Part shown: one piece after another, positions 45,117-55,292 of the stretch
Layout of the letters: each line of letters begins with the position of its first letter
How positions within the stretch are numbered: position 1 is the first letter of the stretch
Origin: Candidatus Termititenax sp.
Lineage (GTDB): Bacteria; Margulisbacteria; Riflemargulisbacteria; GWF2-35-9; DYQY01
Direction: 5' to 3'
Assembly: GCA_020719045.1 (NCBI GenBank)
Contig: DYQY01000007.1
Span: 5,425 to 69,424, forward strand
DNA: 64,000 nt
Notes under the pieces: model-generated
The model's input: only the letters and a program-made list of their open reading frames with translations
What the model was told of the DNA's origin: nothing
Database searches by the model: none
Program-made: the position numbers and the translations under genes

Positions 45117-45956
45117 ATGAAATTCACGAAAATGCAAGGAACAGGCAATGATTTTGTTATGATTAATGCCTTTGAAGAAACAATATCAGAAAAGGATTAT
45201 GCCTCTTTAGCACAAAAATTGTGTGATAGGCACTTTGGAATTGGAGCAGATGGATTAATACTTGCACTTCCCTCCAAAAAAGATGATATTAAAATGAGAA
45301 TATTTAATGCTGATGGCAGTGAAGCAGAAATGTGCGGAAACGGTATTAGATGTTTTGCATTATTTGTAAAAAATGAAAATCTAATTTCAAAAAACAAGTT
45401 TCGCATAGAAACTCTAGCTGGAACAATTATTCCTGAAATAGTTAAAGGATCCAACGAAACAAAAGCCATGATTAAAGTAGATATGGGCAAACCATTCTTT
45501 GAAGGAAGTGATATTCCAGTAAACCTTCCTGGTAAGGGGCCTTTTCTTAAACAAACAATGATGATTAATGGACAAGCTATCGAATATACCCCTATTGGAA
45601 TGGGCAATCCACATTGCATAATATTTACTGAAGAAATTACTGATGATCTTGTTCATAAGACTGGTCCATTAATAGAACACAATCTAACAATATTCCCAAA
45701 AAGGACTAATATTGAATTTGTTAAAATTCTATCCCGAGATCTCGCTCATATGAGAGTCTGGGAAAGAGGCTCAGGTGAAACACTAGCCTGTGGAACTGGC
45801 ACTTGCGCTACAGTAGTAGCAGGGATCCTTAATGGCTATTTCAATAATGAAGTAACTGTCGAACTACTGGGTGGAAAGCTTATCATTAACTGGCAACAAG
45901 GAAGTTCTGTATTAATGACAGGCCCAAGTGAAGTTGTTTTTACTGGAAACTTCTAA
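45117..45956 (+). CDS. dapF: Diaminopimelate epimerase
   Basis: It interconverts LL- and meso-diaminopimelate for lysine and peptidoglycan. The first catalytic cysteine is in AEMCGNGIRCF and the second in GSGETLACGTGTCATVV. MQGTGNDFVMIN is the expected N-terminus. 279 residues is standard. A TATAAT lies at 45073-45078 and AAAGGAG before ATG 45117. The enzyme pairs logically with DapL encoded nearby: together they form the aminotransferase route to meso-DAP. Confidence 0.96.
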   Translation: MKFTKMQGTGNDFVMINAFEETISEKDYASLAQKLCDRHFGIGADGLILALPSKKDDIKMRIFNADGSEAEMCGNGIRCFALFVKNENLISKNKFRIETLAGTIIPEIVKGSNETKAMIKVDMGKPFFEGSDIPVNLPGKGPFLKQTMMINGQAIEYTPIGMGNPHCIIFTEEITDDLVHKTGPLIEHNLTIFPKRTNIEFVKILSRDLAHMRVWERGSGETLACGTGTCATVVAGILNGYFNNEVTVELLGGKLIINWQQGSSVLMTGPSEVVFTGNF

Positions 45957-46256
45957 TTAAACTCTAATAGATTCTCTTACTAAAGAAGCAGCCTTTTGTG
46001 ATGGCAATCTTTTTAAGATATGTTCTTGTTTATGTTCATTAAAAAGAAAATATATTTCTCTTACTTTACTATCAGGAAGCTGTGCAAGAATTCTACATAC
46101 ACTGGTAATATCAAATTGATCTAAAATCTTTACAATTAAGGATGCTTCAGTCTCCACGATTCTATTAATTAAGCTTATGTCACCGTTGATACAACTAATA
46201 ATTACTTCATCTGGGTTTGTGATAACTGCTTTAGCTTTTTTGATAAAATTTGGCAT
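45957..46256 (-). CDS. Small protein with MgtE-N/FliG-like helical repeat, 99 aa
   Basis: Not firmly recognised. The helical pattern LVKILDQFDITSVCRILAQLPDSKVREIYFLF (short helices with a recurring L-x-x-LP turn, cited in part as ILAQLPDSKV) resembles the superhelical repeats shared by MgtE N-terminal domains and the FliG middle domain. At 99 residues it would be one or two repeats alone. The context is convergent with dapF (stops adjacent). A promoter-like GCAAC-N16-CGATAA pair lies 88 bases upstream. With motAB in the window a flagellar link is conceivable but unproven. Confidence 0.5.
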   Translation of the reverse strand: MPNFIKKAKAVITNPDEVIISCINGDISLINRIVETEASLIVKILDQFDITSVCRILAQLPDSKVREIYFLFNEHKQEHILKRLPSQKAASLVRESIRV

Positions 46257-46344
46257 TTTCTCATCCCCCTATTAATTACTTTCTACTAACTATATTATCC
46301 TCTTATTTCCAACTGACAAGTTTTCTTATCTGTTGTATATTAAG

Positions 46345-46371
46345 TTATCGGTAAAAACCTAAAAAAGTTGC
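46345..46371 (-). promoter_or_regulatory. ECF-like promoter motif upstream of the 99-aa gene
   Basis: Minus strand GCAAC (46371-46367), 16 bases, CGATAA (46350-46345). The 15-mer CGATAACTTAATATA is identical to that at the 55445 site. Confidence 0.45.
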
Positions 46372-46399
46372 AATAATTTTACTAAAGGAGAAAAAAATA

Positions 46400-47572
46400 A
46401 TGGTAAAGCCATCCGAAACATTTAAAAAAGTTCCACCATATTTATTCGCAGGAATAGATAAAAAGAAAGCTGCTGCTATCGCAAGAGGCATAGATATTAT
46501 CAACTTAGGTGTTGGAGACCCTGACTCCCCAACCTACAAAAGAATTGTTGATGTTATGCACAAAGCAATTGATGACCCAAAGAACCACGATTACCCACCA
46601 TATGAAGGAACAAAAGCATTTAGAGAGGCAGTCGCTATTTGGTATAAAAATAGGTTTAATGTTGATTTAGATGCTAACAAAGAAGTTGTTTCCTTAATAG
46701 GTTCCAAGGAAGGTATTGCTCATATTCTGTTTGCCTACCTTAACCCTGGAGACATTGTTCTAGTTCCAAGTCCAGGATACCCAGTTTATAAAATGGGCAC
46801 TATTCTTGCTGGCGGAGTACCATATTATGTTCCATTACTTGAAAAGAACGGATTCCTTCCTGACTTAGACGCAATACCTGCGGATGTAGCAAGTAAAGCA
46901 AAAATATTATTTATTAACTATCCGAACAATCCAACTGCAGCAGTTGCTGACATAGCTTTCTATAAAAAAGCAGTAGACTTTGCAAAAAAATACGATATTT
47001 TATTAGCATCTGACCTTGCTTATAGTGAAATGACTTACGATGGATATAAAGCTCCAAGCGTTTTGGAAGTAGAAGGAGCAAAGAACGTAGCTATTGAGTT
47101 TCATTCTCTTTCAAAATCATTCAATATGACTGGATGGAGAATTGGAATGGCTGTTGGAAATGCAGAAGCTATCGAAAACCTAAGCACTATTAAAACAAAC
47201 GTTGACTCAGGCATCTTCAAAGCTATTCAAATAGCTGGAATAGAAGCACTCACAAAACCAGTACCTGAAATAGAGGAAACTAACGCTCTCTATATTGCAA
47301 GAAGAGATGTGCTCACAAAAGGTCTAAATGAACTTGGCTGGAATCTTACACCTATTAAGGCAACTTTTTATGTATGGGCACCTGTTCCTCCTTCCACAAA
47401 CTCAAACGATTTCGTGGCAAAAATGCTCGATGAATGCGGTATAGTAGTTGTTCCAGGTAATGGTTATGGCCCAGAAGGTGAAGGTTATTTCAGAATAGCA
47501 CTTACTGCAACTGTAGACAGATTAAAAGAAGCACTTAAGCGCATGAAAGATGCTGGAATTAGATTCTCTTAG
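46400..47572 (+). CDS. dapL: LL-diaminopimelate aminotransferase
   Basis: It converts tetrahydrodipicolinate directly to LL-DAP in one step, bypassing succinylated or acetylated intermediates. This 390-residue fold-type I aminotransferase opens PPYLFAGIDKKKAAAIARG and INLGVGDPDSPT, which is diagnostic of the DapL2 type. The PLP lysine lies in EFHSLSKSFNMTGWRIGMAVG, and FRIALTATVDRLKEAL closes the chain. AAGGAG precedes the ATG. It is three bases from rnc. DapL is found in cyanobacteria, Chlamydiae, plants and several deep lineages, so it helps narrow the organism. Confidence 0.94.
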   Translation: MVKPSETFKKVPPYLFAGIDKKKAAAIARGIDIINLGVGDPDSPTYKRIVDVMHKAIDDPKNHDYPPYEGTKAFREAVAIWYKNRFNVDLDANKEVVSLIGSKEGIAHILFAYLNPGDIVLVPSPGYPVYKMGTILAGGVPYYVPLLEKNGFLPDLDAIPADVASKAKILFINYPNNPTAAVADIAFYKKAVDFAKKYDILLASDLAYSEMTYDGYKAPSVLEVEGAKNVAIEFHSLSKSFNMTGWRIGMAVGNAEAIENLSTIKTNVDSGIFKAIQIAGIEALTKPVPEIEETNALYIARRDVLTKGLNELGWNLTPIKATFYVWAPVPPSTNSNDFVAKMLDECGIVVVPGNGYGPEGEGYFRIALTATVDRLKEALKRMKDAGIRFS

Positions 47573-47575
47573 TCT

Positions 47576-48283
47576 ATGAGCCAAACAAAAAATGAACTTA
47601 TTAATACTTTTCTGAGAAGTCAAAACATCTTCTCAGAAAATATTAATATCTACAAAACTGCTCTAACACACAAATCAGCTAACAATAAACCAGGGGAGAA
47701 CTACGAACGCCTAGAGTTTTTAGGTGATGTTATCATAAAACTTATCATTACTGAGGAGCTAATTAAGATATATCCAGAAGCAAATGAAGGTATTCTAGCT
47801 AAACAAAGAGCAATCTTTATTCAAGATAGACTACTAGCTAATCTGTCAAAATCTATTGGCTTAGATAACATAGTTATTTGCGGGCAAAATGAAACTAACC
47901 ATAAAATAAACAAAGAACTATCTTTGCTTGCCGATTTGCTTGAATCACTTGCTGGAGCAATATACCTCGACCAAGGAATGAAAAAAGCAAAAGAGTTCAT
48001 TTTGTCGCTATTTAACGACACTTTAACTAACCAAGAGCTCATCAAGGAACTAACAGATAACAAAACTAAGCTACAAGAAATAACTCAATCCTTAGTTTCT
48101 CAAACTCCTATATATGAAACCATTAAAGAAGAAGGCCCTGACCATAAAAAAGTATTTACGGTTAAAGTTTCTATTACTATAAAGAATAAAACATATTCAA
48201 CTATAAGTACTGAAAAAACAAAAAAAATAGCAGAACAAAAAGCTGCTCAATTATTAATTGAACAATTAGATAATCTTAAATAA
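47576..48283 (+). CDS. rnc: Ribonuclease III
   Basis: It cleaves double-stranded RNA in rRNA and mRNA maturation. The catalytic signature is ENYERLEFLGDVIIKL, with the second acidic cluster in LADLLESLAGAIYLDQG. The C-terminal double-stranded RNA-binding domain ends KTYSTISTEKTKKIAEQKAAQLLIE (cited in part). 235 residues is normal. No clear Shine-Dalgarno precedes ATG 47576, three bases after dapL, so translation probably depends on the upstream gene. The 3' end overlaps the opposing ABC gene by eight bases. Confidence 0.95.
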   Translation: MSQTKNELINTFLRSQNIFSENINIYKTALTHKSANNKPGENYERLEFLGDVIIKLIITEELIKIYPEANEGILAKQRAIFIQDRLLANLSKSIGLDNIVICGQNETNHKINKELSLLADLLESLAGAIYLDQGMKKAKEFILSLFNDTLTNQELIKELTDNKTKLQEITQSLVSQTPIYETIKEEGPDHKKVFTVKVSITIKNKTYSTISTEKTKKIAEQKAAQLLIEQLDNLK

Positions 48284-49385
48284 TTGCTTTATGTGTTGTT
48301 CTATCGAATAAATACATATTCTTTAGATTAAATCCAAGCTCAATCTCAGCACCTAAAGAAACTGGATATGATGGATCAACTTCACCCATTACTAATTTGT
48401 CGCCAATCTTAATATGAACGAAAGTCTGTGAACCAAGAAGTTCAGCAAACTCGATATTGCCTATAACTTTTTCTTTAGTATAATTTTTTCTAACTGCTTT
48501 CTCGTAATCAACAATATCCTCTGGCCTAACACCTAAAACAACTTCTACACCAACAACCTCTTTTAACTGTTTCTCTAATGTTTTTGGTAACTGTAACTCA
48601 AAAGAAGAGGCCTGGAATATGTATTCTGTACCTTTCTTCGCAACCACTCCGTCAAAGAAATTCATTGCTGGAGAACCGATAAATCCTGCTACATAAGTAT
48701 TCGCTGGATTGCTATATACGTTCATAGGCTCAGCAAACTGCTGAATAACACCGTCATTCATAATACAAATTCTTGAACCTAATGTCATTGCTTCTACTTG
48801 GTCATGTGTTACATATACAACCGTTGTTCTAAGTCTTTCGTGAAGCTTCTTTAATTCGCCTCTCATTTGTACTCTTAACTTTGCATCAAGATTTGATAAC
48901 GGCTCATCCATTAAAAAAACTTTAGGTTGTCTTACAATTGCTCTACCAAGTGCTACTCTCTGTCTTTGTCCTCCAGAAAGCTGTTTTGGTTTTCTATCAA
49001 GCAATTTCTGTAGTCCAAGAATCTCAGCAGCTTCCGCTACTCTTTCATCAATAATATTCTTTGGGTTCTTTCTCATCTTTAACGCAAAGCCCATGTTCTC
49101 TCTAACAGTCATATGAGGATATAACGCATAGTTCTGAAATACCATCGCGATATCTCTATCTTTTGGAGGGATTAAAGTAACGTCTTTATTATCAATATAA
49201 ATCTTTCCAGATGTAACTTCCTCTAGTCCAGCAATCATTCTAAGCGTTGTAGTCTTACCACAACCTGAAGGACCAACTAGTACGACAAACTCTCCGGGCT
49301 TAATTTCCATACTAACATTTGCTACAACTTCTACTTTTCCGAAATTCTTATAAACATTTTCTAATCTAACGCCCGTTAATGTCAT
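48276..49385 (-). CDS. ABC sugar-type importer ATPase (MsmX/UgpC/MalK family)
   Basis: The ATP-hydrolysing subunit of a carbohydrate ABC importer. Walker A GPSGCGKTTTLRMIAG, Q-loop VFQNYALYPHMTVRENM, signature LSGGQRQRVALGRAI, Walker B VFLMDEPLSNLDAKLR and the H-loop YVTHDQVEAMT are all present in about the first 220 residues. The C-terminal MOI/OB-type domain (VLGVRPEDIV) is the sugar-importer type. No permease or binding protein is nearby. MsmX-like ATPases often serve several distant transporters, which fits a lone gene. 369 residues is usual. Confidence 0.92.
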   Translation of the reverse strand: MTLTGVRLENVYKNFGKVEVVANVSMEIKPGEFVVLVGPSGCGKTTTLRMIAGLEEVTSGKIYIDNKDVTLIPPKDRDIAMVFQNYALYPHMTVRENMGFALKMRKNPKNIIDERVAEAAEILGLQKLLDRKPKQLSGGQRQRVALGRAIVRQPKVFLMDEPLSNLDAKLRVQMRGELKKLHERLRTTVVYVTHDQVEAMTLGSRICIMNDGVIQQFAEPMNVYSNPANTYVAGFIGSPAMNFFDGVVAKKGTEYIFQASSFELQLPKTLEKQLKEVVGVEVVLGVRPEDIVDYEKAVRKNYTKEKVIGNIEFAELLGSQTFVHIKIGDKLVMGEVDPSYPVSLGAEIELGFNLKNMYLFDRTTHKAII

Positions 49386-49396
49386 CTGTTTCTCCT

Positions 49397-49852
49397 TTAG
49401 ATATTTGCCTTTAAGTTTGCCATTTCAAGTGCGTCCATAGCAACTTGATAACCTTTATTACCGGACTTAGTTCCAGCTCTTTCAACTGCTTGTTCAATTG
49501 TATCTGTTGTTAACACTCCAAAAATTACTGGAGCATCTGACTGTAGCGAAACATTTGCAACACCTTTAGATACTTCAGAAGCAACAAAATCAAAATGAGG
49601 AGTCGCTCCTCTAATAACTACACCAATACAAATAATCGCATCATACTTTTTGTTTATAATCTGCTTTAGAATATATGGAATCTCAAAAGCTCCTGGAACT
49701 TTATAAACATCGATATCAGATTCTTTAACTTCGTGTCTAATTAGAGCATCTTTAGCTCCATCAAGTAGTTTTGAGCCAATAAACTCATTAAATCTACTCC
49801 ATACAATGGCAATCTTTTTACCTTTTCCATTAATGACGCCTTCGTATATCAT
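49397..49852 (-). CDS. ribH: 6,7-dimethyl-8-ribityllumazine synthase
   Basis: It condenses 5-amino-6-ribitylaminouracil with dihydroxybutanone phosphate. Conserved pieces are [49 protein letters not shown] and [26 protein letters not shown]. 151 residues is standard. It follows ribBA by 92 bases and, with ribE and ribBA, forms most of the riboflavin pathway; ribD is not seen here. I see no FMN riboswitch upstream of the group. Confidence 0.96.
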   Translation of the reverse strand: MIYEGVINGKGKKIAIVWSRFNEFIGSKLLDGAKDALIRHEVKESDIDVYKVPGAFEIPYILKQIINKKYDAIICIGVVIRGATPHFDFVASEVSKGVANVSLQSDAPVIFGVLTTDTIEQAVERAGTKSGNKGYQVAMDALEMANLKANI

Positions 49853-49944
49853 ATTTCACCTCTATCTAAAATGTATGCTTATTATAAAGATATTTTCTCT
49901 AAAAGAAAACCACAAACATAGTTAATATCATCTTTTTATCAAAA

Positions 49945-51153
49945 TTAACTTAAAAGATGACCCATTCTACACTTTTTAGTGTTCAAATACTTCTCATTAT
50001 GTGGGTTTGAATCTATTTTAATAGAGACTCTCTCTACAATCTTTATCCCATAGCCCTCTAACCCAACTATCTTTCTCGGATTATTGGTTAATAATCTGAT
50101 AGATTTAATTCCTAAAGAATGAAGTATCTGTGCTCCGATTCCATAATCCCTCAAATCAGCATCAAATCCAAGATCCTCATTTGCCTGAATGGTGTCTCTA
50201 CCCTGATCTTGAAGCTGATAAGCTTTAAGCTTATTAATTAGCCCAATACCTCTACCTTCTTGTCTAAGATATACAACGACTCCTCTACCTTCTTTTTCAA
50301 TTAACTCTAACGCCTCTTGAAGCTGATTTCTACAGTCACAACGAAGCGAGCCTAAGACATCTCCTGTAAAGCACTCCGAATGAACTCTTACTAAAACATT
50401 CTCGCCATTACCTCTATCACCTTTAATAATAGCTAAATGATGCTCTCCTGTATGCTTATTCTCAAACCCTACAATTCTAAAATCACCAAACATAGTTGGC
50501 ATCTTAACTGCCTCTGTCTGCTCAATAAATGAGCTTTTTTCTACTAAATACTTTATTAAATCTGCAATAGATATTAATTTAAGGTTATGCTTTTTTACAT
50601 ATTCCTGTAATTCAGGCAATCTAGACATCTGTCCATTCTCATTAATTATTTCACAGATAACACCCATTGGCTTTAAACCAGCTAACCTAGCTATATCAAC
50701 ACTAGCCTCTGTGTGTCCTGCACGTTGCAATACTCCACCATCTTTAGCAACTAAAGGAAATATATGACCAGGTCTACTTAAGTCATCAGCAGTAGAGTTC
50801 TCATCTAGCATAACCTCTATTGTTTTCGCTCTATCGTAAGCTGATATACCGGTTGACACTCCATGCTTTACCGTAGCATCAACGGAAACAGTAAAAGCAG
50901 TTCCTTTTGGATCTTGGTTCTTATCTACCATAGGAGTCATATTCAATTTACATGCTAATCCAGATAACATTGGCACACAAACAAGACCTCTGCCGTGAGT
51001 TATCATAAAATTAATATTCTCAGGCGTAGCAAATTCTGCTGCGCAAACTAAATCTCCTTCGTTCTCTCTATCTTCATCATCAACAACAACTATCATCTTG
51101 CCTTGTTTAATATCTTTGATTGCTTCTTCTATTGTATTAAAAACCATTTTCAC
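49945..51153 (-). CDS. ribBA: Bifunctional RibBA (DHBP synthase / GTP cyclohydrolase II)
   Basis: The N-terminal half makes 3,4-dihydroxy-2-butanone 4-phosphate ([51 protein letters not shown], cited in parts). The C-terminal half is GTP cyclohydrolase II with zinc cysteines in [19 protein letters not shown] and the catalytic [17 protein letters not shown]. 402 residues is typical. GTG 51153 with AAAGGA at good spacing is the likely start; ATG 51147 is the alternative. It overlaps ribE by 17 bases. Confidence 0.96.
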   Translation of the reverse strand: MKMVFNTIEEAIKDIKQGKMIVVVDDEDRENEGDLVCAAEFATPENINFMITHGRGLVCVPMLSGLACKLNMTPMVDKNQDPKGTAFTVSVDATVKHGVSTGISAYDRAKTIEVMLDENSTADDLSRPGHIFPLVAKDGGVLQRAGHTEASVDIARLAGLKPMGVICEIINENGQMSRLPELQEYVKKHNLKLISIADLIKYLVEKSSFIEQTEAVKMPTMFGDFRIVGFENKHTGEHHLAIIKGDRGNGENVLVRVHSECFTGDVLGSLRCDCRNQLQEALELIEKEGRGVVVYLRQEGRGIGLINKLKAYQLQDQGRDTIQANEDLGFDADLRDYGIGAQILHSLGIKSIRLLTNNPRKIVGLEGYGIKIVERVSIKIDSNPHNEKYLNTKKCRMGHLLS

Positions 51154-51778
51154 TTAAAAATCCTTTCGTTAAAGAACTACTTTGTTTTCTATTCTCTAAA
51201 TAATTAACCACATATTTTCCCAAAATATCCGTCTCAATATTTGCCTTATCACCTTTTTTAAGTAGTGAAATATTAGTTTCATTGTAAGTTGAAGGTATAA
51301 CTGAAACAGAAAAAGCATCTCGATAAACTTCTAATACAGTTAAACTAATCCCGTTAATTGAAATAGAAGCTTTTGGAAATAACTCCTTAAGGATAACCTC
51401 ACTAACCTGAAAACTAACTATCCATTGGTTAGTTAACGACTTAATCTCCTTTAATGTTACCATCCCATCAACATGCCCCTGCACAATGTGTCCACCTAAG
51501 AAAGAATCAAGTCTTGCTGCTTTCTCAAGATTAACTTTATCTCCAACCTTCAAACCAGAAATATTAGACTTAACTAGTGTTTCATTCATTACATCTGCCT
51601 GAAAAAAAGAACTGCCATTTTTGTTAACTGTTAAGCAAACCCCATTTACAGCTATACTATCACCAACAGCTACTGGCTTAAGAAAATCACCATCAACCGT
51701 AACTTGAATTGAAGCATATCCATCTGACTTAGAAAGCGACTTTACTGCCCCCTTACACTGAACTATTCCTGTAAACAT
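51137..51778 (-). CDS. ribE: Riboflavin synthase alpha chain
   Basis: It dismutates two lumazine molecules into riboflavin. The opening [15 protein letters not shown] and the internal duplication of the lumazine-binding fold are clear: [13 protein letters not shown] in repeat one and [13 protein letters not shown] in repeat two. [13 protein letters not shown] is the family motif. 213 residues is normal. It is one base from nusB and overlaps ribBA, so nusB-ribE-ribBA are coupled. Confidence 0.96.
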   Translation of the reverse strand: MFTGIVQCKGAVKSLSKSDGYASIQVTVDGDFLKPVAVGDSIAVNGVCLTVNKNGSSFFQADVMNETLVKSNISGLKVGDKVNLEKAARLDSFLGGHIVQGHVDGMVTLKEIKSLTNQWIVSFQVSEVILKELFPKASISINGISLTVLEVYRDAFSVSVIPSTYNETNISLLKKGDKANIETDILGKYVVNYLENRKQSSSLTKGFLSENGF

Positions 51779-51779
51779 A

Positions 51780-52202
51780 CTATGTAGCCTTCCCCGCTAG
51801 CTCTTGCCTTCTCTCAACTATTCTACCAAGTATACCATTTACAAATTTAATTGCATCTTTCATGCTGTACTTCTTAATTAAGTCGATTGCTTCAGAAATA
51901 ATGATTTTAACTTCGTTCTCAGTAAATAATAGTTCCCAAATAGCTATTCGAAGTATTGCCTTATCAATCAAAGAAATCCTGTCAAACTTCCAATCAATAG
52001 CATACTCAGTTATCCAGTAATCAATAAACTCTCTGTGTTTGATAACTCCATAATAAATCTCAGAAGCAAATTCTTTTGTATCATCGACATAGGTATCTTT
52101 TTCAAGAGTATACTCCAAAATAAAGTCAGCATTATCCTTCTGAATATCAAATTGATATAAAGCTTGCATCGCCAACTTTCTGGACGTTTTTCTCTTACCC
52201 AT
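51780..52202 (-). CDS. nusB: Transcription antitermination factor NusB
   Basis: An all-helical RNA-binding factor that acts with NusE on rRNA operons. The N-terminus GKRKTSRKLAMQALYQFD and the C-terminal half LRIAIWELLFTENEVKIIISEAIDLIKKYS then FVNGILGRIVE are typical (cited in parts). 140 residues is standard. The link nusB beside ribH/ribE is common across bacteria. It is 27 bases downstream of accC on the same strand. Confidence 0.95.
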   Translation of the reverse strand: MGKRKTSRKLAMQALYQFDIQKDNADFILEYTLEKDTYVDDTKEFASEIYYGVIKHREFIDYWITEYAIDWKFDRISLIDKAILRIAIWELLFTENEVKIIISEAIDLIKKYSMKDAIKFVNGILGRIVERRQELAGKAT

Positions 52203-52229
52203 TATCTCAATTTTCCTTTTTACTAGTAC

Positions 52230-53582
52230 TTATTCTAATAAATACTTAATATGTGTCTCTATGTAATTTGTGTACGTTTCACCTTTGATAAAATCTTTCT
52301 CATCTAAAATCTTTAAATCAAAAGGAATAACAGTTTTAACACCGTCAACCACAAACTCATGTAAAGCCCTTTTTGCTCTGTCGATTGCTTCTGTTCTATC
52401 TTTCCCGTGCACAATTAATTTTGCAAGCAAAGAATCATAATTAGGAGGAACCTTATATCCTTGATACACATGACTATCAACTCGAACACCAGGACCACCT
52501 GATGGCAAATAATGCTTAATCTCACCTGGACAAGGCATAAAATTCATAAATGGATCCTCTGCATTTATTCTAAACTCAATAGCATGACCGTTAACCCGAA
52601 TATCTTTCTGAGTAAAAGATAATTTCTGATGTGCTGCCACTCTAATTTGTTCTTTCACTAAATCCATGCCGGTTATTTGCTCTGTAACACAATGCTCCAC
52701 CTGAATTCTTGTATTCATTTCCATAAAATAGAAATTTTTTGATTTATCAAGCAGGAACTCAATAGTTCCAGCTCCTCTGTAGTGAATAGCTTTTGCGGCT
52801 TTAACAGCAGCAGAACCAAGCTTTGCTCTTATTTCTTTAGTAATTACCGGCGAAGGCGCTTCTTCCAGCAATTTCTGATGTCTTCTTTGGATTGAACAAT
52901 CTCTTTCTCCAAGGTGAACAACATTACCAAAATCATCAGCCATAATCTGAACTTCGATATGTCTTGGTTTTTCAATAAACTTCTCTAAATAGATATCTCC
53001 ATTTCCAAAAGCTGATTTAGCCTCATTTGATGCCATGTTAAACATCTTTTTAAAATCTGAAGCTGTTTTAGCGACTCTCATACCCTTACCGCCACCACCA
53101 GCTACTGCCTTTATCATAATCGGATAACCGATTTTCTTTGCTACTCTTGCTCCTACTTCATCATCTGCTACAACTCCATCAGACCCAGGAACAACAGGCA
53201 CCTTTGCTTTTCTCATTGTTTCTTTTGCTACTGCCTTGTCACCCATCTTAACTATATTATCTACAGATGGACCGATGAACTTTATCTTATTAGCTTCACA
53301 AACTTCTGCAAAAACTGCATTTTCTGCTAAGAAACCATAACCTGGATGAATTGCTTCTGCTCCTGTAACTTCCGCAACACTTATAATCGCTGGAATATTT
53401 AAGTAACTTAACGCAGAAGAAGCTGGACCAATACAAAAAGCTTCATCAGCTAGCTTTACATGTAATGAAGTTTTATCAACTTCAGAATACACAGCTACTG
53501 TCTTTATACCTAATTCTCTACACGCACGAATTACTCTGACCGCTATCTCGCCTCTGTTTGCAACTAATACTTTCTTAAACAT
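52230..53582 (-). CDS. accC: Biotin carboxylase, acetyl-CoA carboxylase subunit
   Basis: It carboxylates biotin on the carrier protein as the first step of fatty acid synthesis. MFKKVLVANRGEIAVRVIRA is the expected start; the ATP-grasp loop is KAVAGGGGKGMR, and further sites include ERDCSIQRRHQKLLEEAPSP and FMEMNTRIQVEHCVTE. I use ATG 53582, with GGGAGAAG upstream, rather than an earlier in-frame codon at 53609. That gives 450 residues, the family norm. accB is not in the window. A palindromic ATATAATTATAT element lies between it and the divergent glycosyltransferase gene and could serve both. Confidence 0.95.
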   Translation of the reverse strand: MFKKVLVANRGEIAVRVIRACRELGIKTVAVYSEVDKTSLHVKLADEAFCIGPASSALSYLNIPAIISVAEVTGAEAIHPGYGFLAENAVFAEVCEANKIKFIGPSVDNIVKMGDKAVAKETMRKAKVPVVPGSDGVVADDEVGARVAKKIGYPIMIKAVAGGGGKGMRVAKTASDFKKMFNMASNEAKSAFGNGDIYLEKFIEKPRHIEVQIMADDFGNVVHLGERDCSIQRRHQKLLEEAPSPVITKEIRAKLGSAAVKAAKAIHYRGAGTIEFLLDKSKNFYFMEMNTRIQVEHCVTEQITGMDLVKEQIRVAAHQKLSFTQKDIRVNGHAIEFRINAEDPFMNFMPCPGEIKHYLPSGGPGVRVDSHVYQGYKVPPNYDSLLAKLIVHGKDRTEAIDRAKRALHEFVVDGVKTVIPFDLKILDEKDFIKGETYTNYIETHIKYLLE

Positions 53583-53647
53583 TGCTTCTCCCTTAATTTT
53601 TTTTAGCATATAATTATATCATATTCCATAAATGATAGGAGACAAAG

Positions 53648-55225
53648 ATGAGTTTAGCGCAAAAATTGTTTAGAAATCATTTCTTTTTATTGATAGTTAT
53701 CGGCATTTTTCTGTTTGTTATTGGCAATAATAATTTCACTTTATTTGATAATTCCGAAACAAACTACTCTGCAGTAGCTAAAGAAATTGTTAATACTGGT
53801 GATTATCTAACAATGCACTATAACACTGAAAACTGGTATATTCATCCACCATTGTATTTCTGGATATCAAGCACACTTTGTGAAACTTTTGGATGGAACG
53901 AGTTCAATCTTCGCTTACCGGAAGCTGTCTTTGGTATTCTTGGTCTTATAGCTATTTATCTTATTGCAAACCTCTTTTACTCAAGACAAACATCTTTTTA
54001 CAGTGCGCTCATACTCGGGACATCTTTAACCTACTTTGTTATCAGCAGGCTAGCTGTTTTTGATACTTTGCTAAATACGTTTATCCTGTTCTCTGTCTTC
54101 TTCTTCTTTAAGGCATATTTAAAACCAGTTAAAAAAGGCAAATACTTCTTTTTCTTTGCAATAAGTTGCTTCCTCGCCGTTTTAACCAAAGGACCTATAG
54201 GATTAGTCCATCCATGCGCCGTTATAGTAATTTTTCTTTTAATTAAAAAAGAGATTAAATTCTTATTCGATAGAAAAGTCTTAATTAACTTTGCTCTATT
54301 CTTATTATTAACTTCACCATGGTATATACATCAATTAATTACAAACGGTATGCCCTTTTTTGATAAAGCCCTTCGAGACTATACTTGGTATAGATTCTTT
54401 GGTGTTGTAGAAAGTCAATCAGGCCCCTGGTGGTATTACTTCCCCATGCTTTTAACATTCATTCCTTGGATATTTTATCTACCAGTTATTGTGAAGGATG
54501 CTTTCTCCAAAAACACAGACGATAAAACAAAAGACTTTAAGCTTTTTAGCTGGATTTTTATCATTTTCACTTTCGTTTTCTTTAGTCTTGCTGGCACGAA
54601 ACTCCCTAGTTACATCTTTGGCATGTTTCCGTTTATGGCTATCTTAATAGCTGACCAACTAGAAAGTTTTAAAAACAAAAAAACAATCATCGTTTCAACG
54701 ATAATATCATTATTATTTTTCATTGGATTATTTATCTATAGTCTAACTTACAAACTTCCAGCGCCTTACGAAAAAGAAGCTTACTTTATTATTACTTTCT
54801 TCTTAATTCCTGCAGTAACTGTATTAATCTTTTCTTATCTCTTAATAAAACAAAAATTGTCCAAAGCCATCACCATAATCACAACTGGAACAATCATTTT
54901 CTGCATGTATTTAGTGTTCTTCTTTTTCCCAAAATTAGACAACTATAAAGACAGCAAGTTCTTTATTGAAACAATCCAAAAACAAGCCACAACAGAATAT
55001 ACAGTTGCAACATACAATCACTATACTCCTTATCTTATTTACTACCTCAATAAAAAAATATATACACCAGACACTCCTGAGGAATTATCTGAGTTAATTA
55101 ACATTGGCAAGCCACTTTTTCTAATGACAAGAAAAAGTGATGTTGCAAACATAATTAAGACTTTTAGTAACGCTACTGTGTTAGACAATTATAATGAGTT
55201 CTCTGGTCTACTAATTACCAAATAA
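53648..55225 (+). CDS. ArnT-like / PMT-type glycosyltransferase (GT-C fold)
   Basis: A 525-residue inner-membrane protein with about ten or more hydrophobic helices. The first periplasmic loop carries the acidic catalytic-type stretch LFDNSETNYSAVAKEIVNTGDYL and HPPLYFWISS, as in ArnT and related PMT_2 enzymes. These transfer sugars from polyprenyl phosphates to lipid A or proteins. The donor and acceptor are not determinable here. AGGAG precedes ATG 53648. It is monocistronic and followed by a small CTGAC/GTCAG hairpin. No other lipid A gene is adjacent. Confidence 0.85.
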   Translation: MSLAQKLFRNHFFLLIVIGIFLFVIGNNNFTLFDNSETNYSAVAKEIVNTGDYLTMHYNTENWYIHPPLYFWISSTLCETFGWNEFNLRLPEAVFGILGLIAIYLIANLFYSRQTSFYSALILGTSLTYFVISRLAVFDTLLNTFILFSVFFFFKAYLKPVKKGKYFFFFAISCFLAVLTKGPIGLVHPCAVIVIFLLIKKEIKFLFDRKVLINFALFLLLTSPWYIHQLITNGMPFFDKALRDYTWYRFFGVVESQSGPWWYYFPMLLTFIPWIFYLPVIVKDAFSKNTDDKTKDFKLFSWIFIIFTFVFFSLAGTKLPSYIFGMFPFMAILIADQLESFKNKKTIIVSTIISLLFFIGLFIYSLTYKLPAPYEKEAYFIITFFLIPAVTVLIFSYLLIKQKLSKAITIITTGTIIFCMYLVFFFFPKLDNYKDSKFFIETIQKQATTEYTVATYNHYTPYLIYYLNKKIYTPDTPEELSELINIGKPLFLMTRKSDVANIIKTFSNATVLDNYNEFSGLLITK

Positions 55226-55292
55226 AAAGGGCCTGACTTTCGTCAGAAGCGATAATTTAATCTCTTCTAAGTGGATTTACTTCCACGTTTGA

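Noticed and set aside
49397-52230. FMN riboswitch before the riboflavin genes
   Set aside because: I searched the short gaps for the conserved FMN-aptamer sequence and saw nothing; the gaps are also too small.
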